Shown: positions 7,302 through 17,795, counted from the first letter of the stretch. The stretch: 64,000 nucleotides of DNA from Nitrobacter vulgaris (GCF_002028545.1 NZ_MWPQ01000006.1:1-64000); one strand, 5' to 3'. Numbers and translations are program-made. Notes: generated by a model not told the origin, from the sequence alone.

Positions 7302-10118
7302 GTGGGATTTTCTTACCGGAGCTGCTTGCTCGTAGCCGCCTGCACATTCGGATTCGCCGGTTCAGCTCTTGCAGCCGATCTCGCCGGCACCTGGCAAGGC
7401 AATTATTCATGCGGCGCAAACCGCAACATTGCCTTCACGCTCGACCTGCAACGGTCGGACACCAAATTCGAAGGCATTTTCCGTTTCGCTGCGCCGGAAG
7501 CGCGCGACAAAGGCGGCGCTTACAAAGTCAGCGGCAGCATCGATGCCAAGGGCGGGTTTACTTTCGTGCCGCGCGACTGGATCGAACGCCCTAGCGGCTA
7601 CACCGCGGTCGGACTGGTCGGACGCCTGCGTGACAATGGCCTGATGATCGAAGGCACTATGCCGGGCTGCGGCGGCATTGGCGACAATTTTACCGCCACG
7701 CGCAACACCCCCGCGGCGCCATCGGGTAATGCCGCGGCCGCGAATACGCCCGTCACCAAACCTCAACCGCCCAGCGGCGGCAAGCTTCAGGGACAATGGC
7801 GAGGCACCATAACGTGCACCGCGAAGCGGCGCGAACCCGAGACGCACGACGCGCAGGCCGACATCGTTCAGGACGGCGACCAACTGGCTGCGATATTTCG
7901 ATTTAAAACACTGAACAAGGCACGCCCCGGCGTTGCCGAGACCGCCGAACAGATCGTCGTTACCACCGGTCACGCAGACGGCAGCCAGGTGAAATTTGAC
8001 GCCGGTTTGGTAGTCGAGGGAAATCCGCGGTTTTCTTTCAAGATTGACGACGCGCTGCTCGATCCATCGGGCAAACAGCTGGCCGGCAACGTGACGGCGT
8101 CCGACTGTCAACAGATCAAGCTTGAACGACACGGCGAGAGCAAGCCCATCGCGTTCAACGCCAACGTGGCTGGTGTCTGGACCTACGCCGGCCGCAGCCA
8201 TACCGACCTGACGATGTCGTTTAGCAACGATGACTTCGCCGAATTGTTCGCCTCCATGCCCGACGATCAACCGCCCGCCGCGCGCGACCGGCTGCGGCGC
8301 GTGCTGGTGCCGCTTTACGTCAACGATCATCGGACCATTCTCATGGTGGCCGGAACTCGTGAGGCCACCGGAATATTTAGGCCCGAAGGTAGCGGTCCGC
8401 AGTATAATGTGCTGTCGCGGGCGCGCGCTTTCATTATATCGACCGTCGGTGACAACCTGTCTCTCGTGCCGGTGTTGAGCACGCGGGATATCTGGGAAGC
8501 GCCTGGGGGCGATGCACGGACCTCGCTGCGCAAGCCGCCCAATGAAATGCTGCTGACGCGTGCCGACCCAACCTTGCAGAAACAACTCGACGCGGGGCGA
8601 ACGCCACCGGTCAAGCTGGCGGATGGCATCGGTGGGCTGCTTGCCGCCGCGCCCTCGCGCCAAGATCAATGCACGGTGTTGCGAAACTGGATCGCGCCAT
8701 TTGCCGCCAGCACCGACCTCAATCGCATGAGTCTCGATGCCGGCACACGCGTGATCATGGATGCCTTCGCCAATAAAGCATTCGTGCCGGTGTTCGGCCT
8801 GCCGTTTGCGGACATGCAGGAGGCGCAACGGCGTTCGATCTGGGAGTTGATGCAAACCCATTGCATCCGCGCCATGAAAATCCAGGCGCTCAACAATCTG
8901 GTGATTACTAACCCGTTCTTGAATGAGCGCCACTTCGTCGACATCGCGTCGCTGTTGTCCAACCGCGCCGAGGCGGACAAGTGGTTCGACGAAATGGTCC
9001 AGACCGTCGGCCAGCTGCCGCTGGAGCGTCCGGCGCTGGAACGGATTGCCGCGATCGGCAAGGAGGCGGTGAGCCGCTACAACGACGTCGCACCGGCGAG
9101 GAAAGCTGCGTTCGAGGACAGCCTCAAGACCAAAACCAATCAGGTGCTTGAGAGCGTTTTCAATCAGGATCTGAAGTCGCTGATCGCCGCCGACGATAGT
9201 CTCGCAACATTGAGCAAGCTGTCGGACTTGCTCGGCACCATCGAGAAGTCGTCGCTGCCGCAAGAACGACGGCAAGTTCTTGTGCAGCAAGCGGCGCCGA
9301 AGGCGAATGCGATTGCGCAGCCGCTTTACGTCAGGGCGGTCGCTCAGGCCGAGGCAGCACCGCAATCGCTCGATGGACTCGCCGCCATCCGGCGCATCTG
9401 GGCCGAACTTGCGCCGGTGTCGCGCATGATGGCGGCGCATTTCACGCCGGACCGTGACGGCTCGTTGCGCGCCGTGTCGGCGCGCGAGCGCACTCTGTTG
9501 GACGACACCGCGATCCAGCAGGCGTTCCGGACAGCGATGCTGGCGGTCAAACCGGCGGGCGATCCGGAGACCAGCGTGCGGAACGAAGCGTTGAAATATG
9601 TCGACGCCCGGACCATCGACGACGGACCGGGCGCGATCGGGGCTTATCAGACCGCCGTCAACGACGGCGTCGCGCGCGCGGAAATGCGGCTGATCGATTT
9701 CAGCGAGGGCAGCGCCCTGGCCGAGCCTGGCGAGCCGACCGCGGAAGACATCTTCCTGCTGGTCAACCAACGGCTGACCAAGGCCAATCAAGCAATTCGC
9801 GATCTTGAGCGGCAATGCCTCTCCGGCGGCTACCGCAACGATCCGGTCCTCGGCATCGAGTGCCTGCAAATCCTGGCGCTGACCGGCGGCAAGGGCGGCA
9901 TGCGGGTGCGCCTGACTGCCTTCAAGAAAATCAGTTGCGCCAAGGATGCCGGTCAGGGCCGCTATCGCTGCCTGTTCTCGGTCTCTCATACCAGCAACAG
10001 TCCGGCGATCACCGGGCGGATGGGGCAGCTTTTCTCGGCGCCCGGCGTACAAGACAGTCTCTTCATCCGCAACACCGACGGCTGGACAATGGTCAGCGGA
10101 GGCCGCGGTTCCCGATGA
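7302..10118 (+). CDS. large secreted protein of unknown function
   Basis: Starting at the GTG at 7302 the product is 938 residues with a clean signal peptide (about residues 1-24, ending SALA before ADLAGTW). Another in-frame start, ATG 7215, would add 29 residues before it. Three N-terminal segments look like divergent repeats of a beta-rich domain: DLAGTWQGNYSC (about 25), KLQGQWRGTITC (about 160) and NVAGVWTYAGR (about 288). The first two each carry a Cys after the Trp-Gly core. The remainder, to about residue 850, is mainly helical with no recognised motif. The last 90 residues hold four cysteines (QCLSGG, ECLQIL, ISCAKD, YRCLFS) that could form disulfides. I do not recognise a family. 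The next gene, on the same strand, also encodes a secreted protein with the same FQGVWQN-like opening, so they may act together in the periplasm. Confidence 0.75.
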   Translation: MGFSYRSCLLVAACTFGFAGSALAADLAGTWQGNYSCGANRNIAFTLDLQRSDTKFEGIFRFAAPEARDKGGAYKVSGSIDAKGGFTFVPRDWIERPSGYTAVGLVGRLRDNGLMIEGTMPGCGGIGDNFTATRNTPAAPSGNAAAANTPVTKPQPPSGGKLQGQWRGTITCTAKRREPETHDAQADIVQDGDQLAAIFRFKTLNKARPGVAETAEQIVVTTGHADGSQVKFDAGLVVEGNPRFSFKIDDALLDPSGKQLAGNVTASDCQQIKLERHGESKPIAFNANVAGVWTYAGRSHTDLTMSFSNDDFAELFASMPDDQPPAARDRLRRVLVPLYVNDHRTILMVAGTREATGIFRPEGSGPQYNVLSRARAFIISTVGDNLSLVPVLSTRDIWEAPGGDARTSLRKPPNEMLLTRADPTLQKQLDAGRTPPVKLADGIGGLLAAAPSRQDQCTVLRNWIAPFAASTDLNRMSLDAGTRVIMDAFANKAFVPVFGLPFADMQEAQRRSIWELMQTHCIRAMKIQALNNLVITNPFLNERHFVDIASLLSNRAEADKWFDEMVQTVGQLPLERPALERIAAIGKEAVSRYNDVAPARKAAFEDSLKTKTNQVLESVFNQDLKSLIAADDSLATLSKLSDLLGTIEKSSLPQERRQVLVQQAAPKANAIAQPLYVRAVAQAEAAPQSLDGLAAIRRIWAELAPVSRMMAAHFTPDRDGSLRAVSARERTLLDDTAIQQAFRTAMLAVKPAGDPETSVRNEALKYVDARTIDDGPGAIGAYQTAVNDGVARAEMRLIDFSEGSALAEPGEPTAEDIFLLVNQRLTKANQAIRDLERQCLSGGYRNDPVLGIECLQILALTGGKGGMRVRLTAFKKISCAKDAGQGRYRCLFSVSHTSNSPAITGRMGQLFSAPGVQDSLFIRNTDGWTMVSGGRGSR

Positions 10119-10186
10119 GCGAAACTTGGTGCAGCAATAGCGCCGCGCGTCGGATCGCACCGATCCGGTCGCGCCAGAACGTAACA

Positions 10187-11077
10187 ATGAAGCGGCCGAC
10201 AATGAAGCAGTCAGTGACGATGCGAACTCACGTCGGCACCATGGCGAGCCTGACCTTGGCAATCTTGCTTGCCGCCCCCTCGCACGGAGTCGCGAAACAG
10301 CTCGTGCCGGCGCAATTTCAGGGTGTCTGGCAGAACATGGAAGGCAAGACCGGCGTCTGCAAACAGGCCGATTGGGGCACCGCCGCGCAGACCGATACGC
10401 ATATCCGCATCAGTCCGGAATCCGTCGATTATCACGAAACGCAGTGCCGTTACACGTCGATCCCGGCCTCGAAGGCTGATAGCGGCAGCGGTGCGATCCG
10501 GCTGACTCTCGCCTGTCGCGGCGAAGGCGAGACGTGGTCGGCGACCGAAATCTGGCAACTGCAAAAGATCAACGAGCAGTCCATGTTGCTGGTCGCCTCA
10601 CCGAACAGCAAGCACCCGTACATTTTCGCTTATCAGCAGTGCGTCGCGGCCGGCAATAGTACGGCGCCGTCCGGCAGCGGCGCGTCGTCGCCCGCGAACG
10701 CCCCGCCGGCCAAGTCGATTGCCGTCGCCAGCCTGCCCTTGCAGCGCGGATATTATGTCGCCAGCGGCACCTCCTGCGATCAGGCATCCAATGCCACGCT
10801 GCAATTGCTTCGCCGCGGCGCCATCGGCGCGGCCCGTACGCTCTGCGAATTCAAGGCGATCGAGCAGACCGGCCCGACCAGCTACCGCGTGCGGGAATCC
10901 TGCAGCGAACTCGGCAGCACGACCGCCGCCACGGAGACTGTCAGCTACGAGATCGCAAACGACCGCAGCTTCACGACCCGACGCGCAGACGGCGCCGACT
11001 ATAACGCCCGCTATTGCGTCCAATCCAGTCTTCCAAGCCCTTGGCGCGATAACGATATTCGCGGGCTCATCAAATAG
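10187..11077 (+). CDS. secreted protein of unknown function, partner of the large one
   Basis: The product is 296 residues from the ATG at 10187; ATGs at 10202 and 10220 are also possible and all precede a signal peptide (LTLAILLAAPSHGVAKQ). The mature part has two similar segments. One opens QFQGVWQNMEGKTGVCKQ and ends YIFAYQQC (about residues 40-150); the other opens GYYVASGTSCDQ and ends YNARYCVQS (about 185-285). They are joined by an Ala/Ser/Pro linker. Each has three to four Cys, again suggesting disulfides outside the cytoplasm. The family is not known to me. It lies 68 bases after the 938-residue secreted protein and is probably co-transcribed with it. Confidence 0.7.
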   Translation: MKRPTMKQSVTMRTHVGTMASLTLAILLAAPSHGVAKQLVPAQFQGVWQNMEGKTGVCKQADWGTAAQTDTHIRISPESVDYHETQCRYTSIPASKADSGSGAIRLTLACRGEGETWSATEIWQLQKINEQSMLLVASPNSKHPYIFAYQQCVAAGNSTAPSGSGASSPANAPPAKSIAVASLPLQRGYYVASGTSCDQASNATLQLLRRGAIGAARTLCEFKAIEQTGPTSYRVRESCSELGSTTAATETVSYEIANDRSFTTRRADGADYNARYCVQSSLPSPWRDNDIRGLIK

Positions 11078-11174
11078 GCGGCCGTCAGGCCAGCGCGCCG
11101 CCGCTCTAGCAGGCCAGAATGGCCGAAAATCCGCCAAATCCGGCATTTTCGCCGGCATTTGCCGGGCGGTTGCC

Positions 11175-11202
11175 TTGACTCCCTTCGCTGGGCCACTATA
11201 AA
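11175..11202 (+). promoter_or_regulatory. predicted sigma-70 promoter of rplU-rpmA
   Basis: TTGACT (11175-11180) and TATAAA (11197-11202) are separated by 16 bases, close to the housekeeping consensus. Transcription would start near 11209, leaving a leader of about 150 nt before the rplU ATG. Confidence 0.6.
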
Positions 11203-11360
11203 GCCGCCAACCGGCGCAGGGTGTTTCCCGCGCCGCTTGTTTTTGCGCGGCCGGCAGGCCTTCGCCCCGAGCGCGCGGAAACGATATTAGCCCATGCGAC
11301 TGAACAAAAAGCCGGCCCGGACCTGTCCGAGGCCGGGATCGAACACGAAGGAATAAAACG

Positions 11361-11891
11361 ATGTTCGCAGTCATCAAAACCGGCGGCCGGCAGTATCGTG
11401 TCGTTCCGGATGATGTACTTGAGATTGGCAAGATCGCCGGCGAGGTCGGGACGATCGTGCAGCTTGGCGAGGTTCTGGTGCTGGGCGGCGACACGCCGGT
11501 GCTTGGCGCGCCCACCGTGGCAGGCGCCTCGGTTGCGGCGGAGGTGCTGCAGCACAAGCGCGGTCCCAAGGTGATCGCATTCAAGAAGCGTCGTCGGAAG
11601 CATTCGAAGCGCAAGCGTGGTTATCGCGACGAAATCACGATGCTGCGCATCACCGAGATTCTGGCTGACGGCAAGGCTCCGACAATCGGGCCGCGCCCGA
11701 AGAAGGAAAAGGTCGTCAAGCCTGCCGAAGGCGAGGGTAGCGACGAGGCGCCGAAGGCCGCGACGAAAAAAGCCGATTCTAAAAAGACATCCGCCAAGAA
11801 AGCTGCTGCCGAGGCTCCGGCAAAGGAGGCTCCAGCAAAAAAGGCTCCGGCTAAGAAGCCCGCTGCCAAGAAGGCGAAATCCGACGATTAA
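11361..11891 (+). CDS. rplU: 50S ribosomal protein L21 with long C-terminal tail
   Basis: The first 110 residues are a complete L21 (MFAVIKTGGRQYRV start; LQHKRGPKVIAFKKRRRKHSKRK contact region with 23S rRNA; YRDEITMLRI end). The usual length is just over 100 residues; here 176, because residues about 112-176 form a Lys/Ala/Pro-rich tail with repeats such as AKKAPAKK. Similar tails occur in L21 of related rhizobia. The tail is disordered and basic, so it probably binds RNA. AAGGAA lies 9 bases before the ATG. rpmA follows 85 bases later. Confidence 0.97.
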   Translation: MFAVIKTGGRQYRVVPDDVLEIGKIAGEVGTIVQLGEVLVLGGDTPVLGAPTVAGASVAAEVLQHKRGPKVIAFKKRRRKHSKRKRGYRDEITMLRITEILADGKAPTIGPRPKKEKVVKPAEGEGSDEAPKAATKKADSKKTSAKKAAAEAPAKEAPAKKAPAKKPAAKKAKSDD

Positions 11892-11976
11892 GAGCAATTA
11901 AAAATCTCCGTGAGAGAAAATGAATGATTCTGTCACGGAAATGATCTAGAGATACGGACGAAGTTGGAGACGGGCG

Positions 11977-12249
11977 ATGGCTCACAAAAAGGCAGGCGGT
12001 TCTTCGCGGAATGGACGCGATTCGCACGGCAAACGCCTTGGAATCAAGGCGTTCGGCGGCGAGCGCGTGATTCCCGGTAACATCATCGCCCGCCAGAGGG
12101 GGACCACCTGGCATCCCGGCCTTAATGTTGGCATGGGCACTGACCATACCCTGTTCGCCAAGGTCGAAGGTCGCGTCGCGTTTCGCGTAAAAGCCGGCGG
12201 CCGCACTTTCGTATCGGTCCTCCCGATGACGGAAGTCGCAGCCGAATAG
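11977..12249 (+). CDS. rpmA: 50S ribosomal protein L27
   Basis: This 90-residue protein starts [20 protein letters not shown], the L27 N-terminus that reaches the peptidyl transferase centre, and contains the conserved IIARQRGT and [10 protein letters not shown] blocks. There is no N-terminal extension needing cleavage as in Firmicutes. GGAGA at 11965-11969 precedes the ATG. It is the second gene of the rplU operon and is followed by a strong terminator, so obgE, usually next, must have its own promoter. Confidence 0.98.
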   Translation: MAHKKAGGSSRNGRDSHGKRLGIKAFGGERVIPGNIIARQRGTTWHPGLNVGMGTDHTLFAKVEGRVAFRVKAGGRTFVSVLPMTEVAAE

Positions 12250-12313
12250 ACGGTGGATGACATCACGTCCGCCGGTACCTGTTGAACCGGTGGGGCATTG
12301 ATGGCTCCAAGGG

Positions 12314-12340
12314 GGAGGCGGGAAACCGGCCTCCTTTTTT
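12314..12340 (+). terminator. rho-independent terminator after rpmA
   Basis: GGAGGC (12314-12319) pairs with GCCTCC (12329-12334), with extra G-C pairs inside the loop, and is followed at once by six T residues (12335-12340). Confidence 0.85.
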
Positions 12341-12387
12341 ATTTTGCGCTCGCATGAAGGCTTGCGTTCGCATCACGGAGCCCGACC

Positions 12388-12990
12388 ATGCTGCAGGACA
12401 TGCCCATCCCGACGCCCTTGCTGCGCGATCGGCGGTCGTTCGCGCTTGAGACCGAGCGGTTGACGCTGCGCAAGCCGGCCCATGCGGACGCCAGGGTCAT
12501 TGCGGCGCTCGCTAACGACCGTCGCATCGCGGAGATGGCGCGCCGTCTGCCACATCCTTATACGCTGGATGACGCGGTTCGCTTCGTCGAAGCCGTCGCG
12601 TGTGATAGCCGCGAGATGGTGTTTCTGGTCGAGCACCATCATGTGCCGGTCGGAGTAGCTGGCGTTGATTGGAGTGAACCAGATGCGCCTGAACTCGGCT
12701 ATTGGTTCGGCGTGGATTATTGGGGCCGGGGCTTCGCCACCGAGGCCGCGCGCGCGGTGATCGACTACGCCTTTGAGGAGTATAACGTCGATCGCATGGT
12801 CTCCGGCGCGCGCGTGGTCAATCCGGCCTCGCGCAACGTGCTAGAGAAGTGCGGCTTCCAGTGGACCGGCGTCGAACTGCACCGAATCAGGGCGCTCGGC
12901 TCGTCCACACCGATCGATCGTTTCCGCCTGTCCCGCAGCGTATGGTCGTCGCTGAAGCATTGGAATAGTGCCGCTCGTCGCGAACGGTGA
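12388..12990 (+). CDS. GNAT family N-acetyltransferase (RimJ/RimL type)
   Basis: The product is 200 residues and follows the RimJ/RimL pattern of the GNAT fold: an N-terminal strand ALETERLTLRKPAHAD, central VGVAGVDWSEP, the acetyl-CoA pyrophosphate loop region GYWFGVDYWGRGFATEA (about residues 107-123), and the C-terminal strand SRNVLEKCGFQWTGVELHRI. These enzymes transfer acetyl groups to protein N-termini or small amines; the substrate is not evident. The gene sits between rpmA and obgE, a position conserved in many rhizobia. The ATG at 12388 has only a weak ribosome-binding site. Confidence 0.88.
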   Translation: MLQDMPIPTPLLRDRRSFALETERLTLRKPAHADARVIAALANDRRIAEMARRLPHPYTLDDAVRFVEAVACDSREMVFLVEHHHVPVGVAGVDWSEPDAPELGYWFGVDYWGRGFATEAARAVIDYAFEEYNVDRMVSGARVVNPASRNVLEKCGFQWTGVELHRIRALGSSTPIDRFRLSRSVWSSLKHWNSAARRER

Positions 12991-13017
12991 CATCTGAAAA
13001 TCTTGGGGAGCGGCATG

Positions 13018-13094
13018 CCGACGCGTTTTTCTTCACCCGAGCCGGCATCCATCCCCGGGGCAAGCCCGAGGACATGCTTCGCCCGAAACCGCTT
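13018..13094. repeat. REP-like intergenic repeat
   Basis: ACGCGTTTTTCTTCACCCGA, then GCCGGCATCCATCC, then CAAGCCCGAGGACATGCTTC and GCCCGAAACCGCTT match the element at 33758-33830 almost throughout and share its first part with 23790-23846. It fills the space between the GNAT gene and obgE. Confidence 0.75.
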
Positions 13095-13174
13095 CATCTG
13101 ACGATTTCAGGCAACGGCCGTGATCCGATCACGATGTACGGCCGTTGCCTCGCCAGTCCACCTATCCTACCTAA

Positions 13175-14257
<1,083 letters not shown>

Positions 14258-14363
14258 GCGATACCCGCGTAAGCAGGAACGATCCCATCGGTATTCCGCT
14301 TTCCTAGCCGCCGCTTTCATGTGATGAAAGCTGCGCTGTCGTTTCGATTGACCGTCGATTGCC

Positions 14364-15503
14364 ATGACCCGCCCGCATCTCAAGAAATTTCGTCGCATCG
14401 TCGTCAAGGTCGGCTCGTCCCTTCTGATCGATTCCGCGGCGGGCAAGGTGCGCGCGACGTGGCTGTCGGCGCTGGCTGCCGATATCGCGGCGCTTCATGG
14501 CGACGGCTGCGACGTGTTGATCGTCTCGTCCGGCGCGGTCGCACTCGGCCGCAGCAAGCTGAAGTTGCCGCGCGGCCCATTGAAGCTGGAGGAGAGTCAG
14601 GCCGCAGCCGCCGTTGGGCAGATCGCACTGGCCCGGATCTGGTCGAAAGTGTTGGGCGATCACGGCATCGGTGCGGGGCAGATTCTGGTGACATTGCAGG
14701 ACACCGAAGAACGCCGTCGCTATCTCAATGCGCGTTCGACCATCGCAAAGCTGCTCGAGTGGCGCGCGGTGCCGGTCATCAATGAGAACGACACGGTGGC
14801 TACCAACGAAATCCGCTACGGCGACAATGATCGCCTTGCCGCGCGGGTCGCCACCATGGCGAGCGCCGATTTGCTGATCCTGTTGTCGGATATCGACGGT
14901 CTCTATGACGCGCCGCCTCATCTCAATCCGGAGGCAAAACTGATTCCGGTGGTGAAGAGGGTCACCGCAGACATCGAGGCGATGGCAGGCAGCGCTGCGT
15001 CCGAATTGTCACGCGGCGGAATGCGGACCAAGATCGAGGCAGCAAAGATCGCAACAACCGCCGGCACGCACATGCTGATCGCTTCCGGCAAGATCGAACA
15101 TCCATTGCAGGCCATCATGGATGCTGGTCCCTGCACCTGGTTTCTGACGCGGGCGAATCCGGTCACGGCGCGCAAGCGTTGGATCGCCGGTTCGCTGGAG
15201 CCCAAGGGTACGCTGACGATCGATGCCGGCGCGGTCACGGCGCTACGCGCCGGCAAGAGTTTGCTTCCGGCGGGCGTGACCCGGATCGATGGGCATTTCG
15301 CGCGGGGCGATGCCGTCATCGTGCGTGGCCCAAATACGCATGAAGTCGGTCGCGGTCTCGTTGCCTACGATGCAGTCGATGCCGACAAGATCAAAGGACG
15401 CTCGTCTTCCGACGCCGCGCAGCTTCTGGGGGTCAGCGGCCGCTCCGAAATGATCCATCGCGACGATCTCGTGGTTGGCGGGTTGCGCGGCGAGGCTGAT
15501 TAG
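14364..15503 (+). CDS. proB: glutamate 5-kinase
   Basis: ProB phosphorylates glutamate to glutamyl-5-phosphate, the first step of proline synthesis. The 379 residues comprise an amino-acid kinase domain (about 1-265: [47 protein letters not shown]) and a C-terminal PUA domain (about 285-365: [24 protein letters not shown]). The Asp-rich loop that binds glutamate and carries proline feedback inhibition is intact. Its partner proA lies 1 kb downstream on the same strand, beyond a minus-strand membrane-protein gene, so the two are not one operon. Confidence 0.97.
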   Translation: MTRPHLKKFRRIVVKVGSSLLIDSAAGKVRATWLSALAADIAALHGDGCDVLIVSSGAVALGRSKLKLPRGPLKLEESQAAAAVGQIALARIWSKVLGDHGIGAGQILVTLQDTEERRRYLNARSTIAKLLEWRAVPVINENDTVATNEIRYGDNDRLAARVATMASADLLILLSDIDGLYDAPPHLNPEAKLIPVVKRVTADIEAMAGSAASELSRGGMRTKIEAAKIATTAGTHMLIASGKIEHPLQAIMDAGPCTWFLTRANPVTARKRWIAGSLEPKGTLTIDAGAVTALRAGKSLLPAGVTRIDGHFARGDAVIVRGPNTHEVGRGLVAYDAVDADKIKGRSSSDAAQLLGVSGRSEMIHRDDLVVGGLRGEAD

Positions 15504-15542
15504 AGTGGCTGTTTAGAAAGGACAGGCTTGATTGAATCGTCA

Positions 15543-15563
15543 AGCCCGGCTTTATGCCGGGCT
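15543..15563. terminator. hairpin between proB and a converging gene
   Basis: AGCCCGGC (15543-15550), loop TTTAT, GCCGGGCT (15556-15563): a perfect 8 bp stem between convergent genes. No T-run follows, so efficiency is uncertain. Confidence 0.5.
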
Positions 15564-15574
15564 ATGATGAATCC

Positions 15575-15601
15575 TAGAGCGTTTTCTGGCTGAGTGGAAA
15601 C
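15575..15601. repeat. REP-like fragment
   Basis: AGAGCGTTTTCTGGCTGAGT then GGAAACG, related to 5484-5513 and to the ends of the longer repeats in this window. It directly precedes the stop codon of the minus-strand membrane-protein gene. Confidence 0.5.
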
Positions 15602-15602
15602 G

Positions 15603-16037
15603 TTAGCTGACTATGCTGGAGCCAATCATACTGCTGAGGATCGCGTAGATGGTTCCCATGGCCGTGATTCCAAAGGCAGCCGCCGCCATCGGGAGCAATA
15701 TCTCGGTGGCCGCCTGCTTGGAGCTCTGCTGACTGCCCCAAACCGCAAATTTGCCCGTAATCCAATCTCGGAACGGGACCTCGTTCGGATGCTTGTCGTA
15801 GTCCGGCTGATGCCTGTACCACACCAGAAACGACCCGCTGAAACACAGGCCGGCCACCAGAAACAGAACGGTGATGAAGGCCAGCGGAAGTGCGACGAAG
15901 CTCTGCCTGTCAAAAAAGACCCATGCCATTAGTACAAACCAGGCAACTAGGCCGGCTGCAATCTTTGGGATGGTAGAGTGAAGCTGAGTATAAGTCTCGT
16001 TTGCCGGGTGGTTATGAGCGATTGGTTCTCTGATCAT
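15603..16037 (-). CDS. small integral membrane protein
   Basis: The product is 144 residues with three predicted membrane segments: IAAGLVAWFVLMAWVFF (about 27-43), FVALPLAFITVLFLVAGLCF (about 48-68) and a C-terminal ATEILLPMAAAAFGITAMGTIYAIL (about 110-135). A soluble loop with YRHQPDYDKHPNEVPFRDW lies between the second and third. The ATG at 16037 is preceded by AAAGGTAA and overlaps the stop of a small upstream ORF. I do not recognise a named family; similar small membrane proteins are common in Bradyrhizobium relatives. It splits proB from proA and is read against them. Confidence 0.7.
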   Translation of the reverse strand: MIREPIAHNHPANETYTQLHSTIPKIAAGLVAWFVLMAWVFFDRQSFVALPLAFITVLFLVAGLCFSGSFLVWYRHQPDYDKHPNEVPFRDWITGKFAVWGSQQSSKQAATEILLPMAAAAFGITAMGTIYAILSSMIGSSIVS

Positions 16038-16294
16038 GGGACATTACCTTTCTTTGATGCGCAATGCGGGCTTGACGGTTTTGAGGTGGAGTGGCGAGAC
16101 GCCATAACCGCGGCAAGGGGACTGGCGCGACCGCATTGAGCTAGCCAGCCGTACAGAAAGAAAACAGCGTCGATCACGGCAGGTTTCAGGGTCACGGAGA
16201 GTTGTGTGCTGTTGCTAAGCTGATACTCGGTGTGGTTTTGTTCGCCCTGGATTTCCGTTCGTGCTGCCGGAAAGTACATCGGCAACGCCAGCAT
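16034..16294 (-). CDS. possible small ORF coupled to the membrane-protein gene
   Basis: This 86-residue ORF (MLALPMYFPAARTEIQGEQ start, TQLSVTLKPAVIDAVFFLYG middle) ends in a TGA that overlaps the ATG of the next gene (ATGA at 16037-16034). The overlap hints at a real upstream cistron. The composition is only moderately protein-like and the downstream gene has its own Shine-Dalgarno sequence, so chance is quite possible. The rest of the interval to proA (16295-16502) shows no gene. Confidence 0.25.
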   Translation of the reverse strand: MLALPMYFPAARTEIQGEQNHTEYQLSNSTQLSVTLKPAVIDAVFFLYGWLAQCGRASPLAAVMASRHSTSKPSSPHCASKKGNVP

Positions 16295-16502
16295 CGAATC
16301 CTGCTCGGCATTAGCTGATGTTTCAATATTTGATATGACGCGTTATGCGCGAGCACAGCCGTTCGAACGCATCGCTTCACTCGACGGTGACCCATGCTCC
16401 TTTCAGAGGCTGTACGCTTTTGCCTCGCGCCTCGCCGGACACGGATTTCTATGCTAGGACGTGACCTCAAGAGAGAACAAACAGCGGGGATTATTATTTG
16501 AT

Positions 16503-17795
16503 ATGACTGCCTCCCTGAAGGCGGTCGGCGCCTTGGCCGATCTTCCGGTCTTGATGAGCGACCTTGCAACACAGGCGCGTGTAGCCGCGCGAGCGCTCGG
16601 TCTTGCTTCAACGGCGCAGAAGAATCAGGCGCTTGATGCGATGGAGCGCGCGATCCGGAAACATGCGGCTGCGATTCTCGAGGCCAATGCGGAAGATGTC
16701 ACTGATGCATGCGACGGCGGTGCGACGGCGGCGTTCATCGATCGTCTCACGCTGACGCAAGCGCGCGTGGAGGCGATGGCTGACGGCGTGAAGGTCGTCC
16801 GCGAGATCGACGATCCGGTGGGGCGCGTCATCGAGCGCTGGCAGCGACCCAACGGCATGACCATTGAGCGTGTGCGTGTGCCGCTCGGGGTGGTCGCCGT
16901 GATCTTCGAGAGTCGTCCCAACGTTTGCGCCGACGCCGGCGTGCTCTGTCTCAAATCCGGCAACGCTGTAATCCTGCGCGGCGGCTCGGAAAGCTTTCGC
17001 TCATGCCGAGCGATTCATGATTGTCTGGTGCAGGGATTACGCGAGGCGCAATTGCCGGAAGCGGCGATCACGCTGGTGCCGACGCGGGACCGTGCTGCGG
17101 TTGGGCTGCTCTTGAGCGGGTTGAACGGTGGCATCGACGTGATCGTGCCGCGCGGCGGCAAAAGCCTTGTCGCGCGTGTCGAGGCCGAGGCGCGCGTGCC
17201 GGTGTTTGCGCATCTTGAGGGCGTCAATCACGTCTATGTCGATGGCGCTGCCGATCTTGCGATGGCGAAGGCGATCGTGCTCAATGCCAAGATGCGTCGC
17301 CCAGGCGTTTGCGGTGCAGCCGAGACGCTGCTGGTCGATCGCGCCGGTGCGCGGGACACCCTGAAGCCGCTGATCGAAATGCTGATCGATGCCGGCTGTG
17401 AGGTGCGCGGCGATTCCGTCGTGCAGGGTATTGATCCGCGGGTCAGGCCCGCGACCGATAATGACTGGGACACCGAATATGGCGAAGCGATCATTGCTGC
17501 GCGCGTGGTCGATGGTTGCGGTGGTGCCATTGACCATATCCAGCGCCACGGCTCGCACCACACAGACGCAATCGTGACCGAGGATCCCGAAACGGCTGCC
17601 CGGTTTCTTAACGAGGTTGATTCAGCGATCGTGCTGCATAATGCTTCGACGCAATTTGCCGACGGCGGCGAATTTGGCTTCGGCGCCGAAATCGGCATCG
17701 CCACGGGCAAATTCCATGCGCGCGGGCCGGTTGGCGCCGAGCAACTGACCAGTTTCAAATATCGCATACATGGTAGCGGGCAGGTCCGTCCGTGA
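16503..17795 (+). CDS. proA: glutamate-5-semialdehyde dehydrogenase (gamma-glutamyl phosphate reductase)
   Basis: ProA reduces glutamyl-5-phosphate with NADPH to glutamate-5-semialdehyde, the second step of proline synthesis. The 430 residues show the aldehyde-dehydrogenase-like fold: [30 protein letters not shown], the catalytic-cysteine region [18 protein letters not shown] (Cys near residue 277), and [23 protein letters not shown] at the C-terminus. The ATG at 16503 (MTASLKAV) fits the family better than the GTG at 16461. The 3' end overlaps the longest possible nadD frame. Confidence 0.96.
   Translation: MTASLKAVGALADLPVLMSDLATQARVAARALGLASTAQKNQALDAMERAIRKHAAAILEANAEDVTDACDGGATAAFIDRLTLTQARVEAMADGVKVVREIDDPVGRVIERWQRPNGMTIERVRVPLGVVAVIFESRPNVCADAGVLCLKSGNAVILRGGSESFRSCRAIHDCLVQGLREAQLPEAAITLVPTRDRAAVGLLLSGLNGGIDVIVPRGGKSLVARVEAEARVPVFAHLEGVNHVYVDGAADLAMAKAIVLNAKMRRPGVCGAAETLLVDRAGARDTLKPLIEMLIDAGCEVRGDSVVQGIDPRVRPATDNDWDTEYGEAIIAARVVDGCGGAIDHIQRHGSHHTDAIVTEDPETAARFLNEVDSAIVLHNASTQFADGGEFGFGAEIGIATGKFHARGPVGAEQLTSFKYRIHGSGQVRP

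Noticed and set aside
7407-10262. 951-codon open frame on the minus strand
   Set aside because: It lies opposite the 938-residue secreted protein. Its product is His/Arg/Gln-rich with no domain or signal, and the plus frame has a signal peptide and internal repeats. It is an antisense shadow of high-GC codon use.
11893-11940. terminator between rplU and rpmA
   Set aside because: TCCGTGA and TCACGGA can pair but enclose about 20 bases and lack a T-run; the two genes are expected to be co-transcribed.
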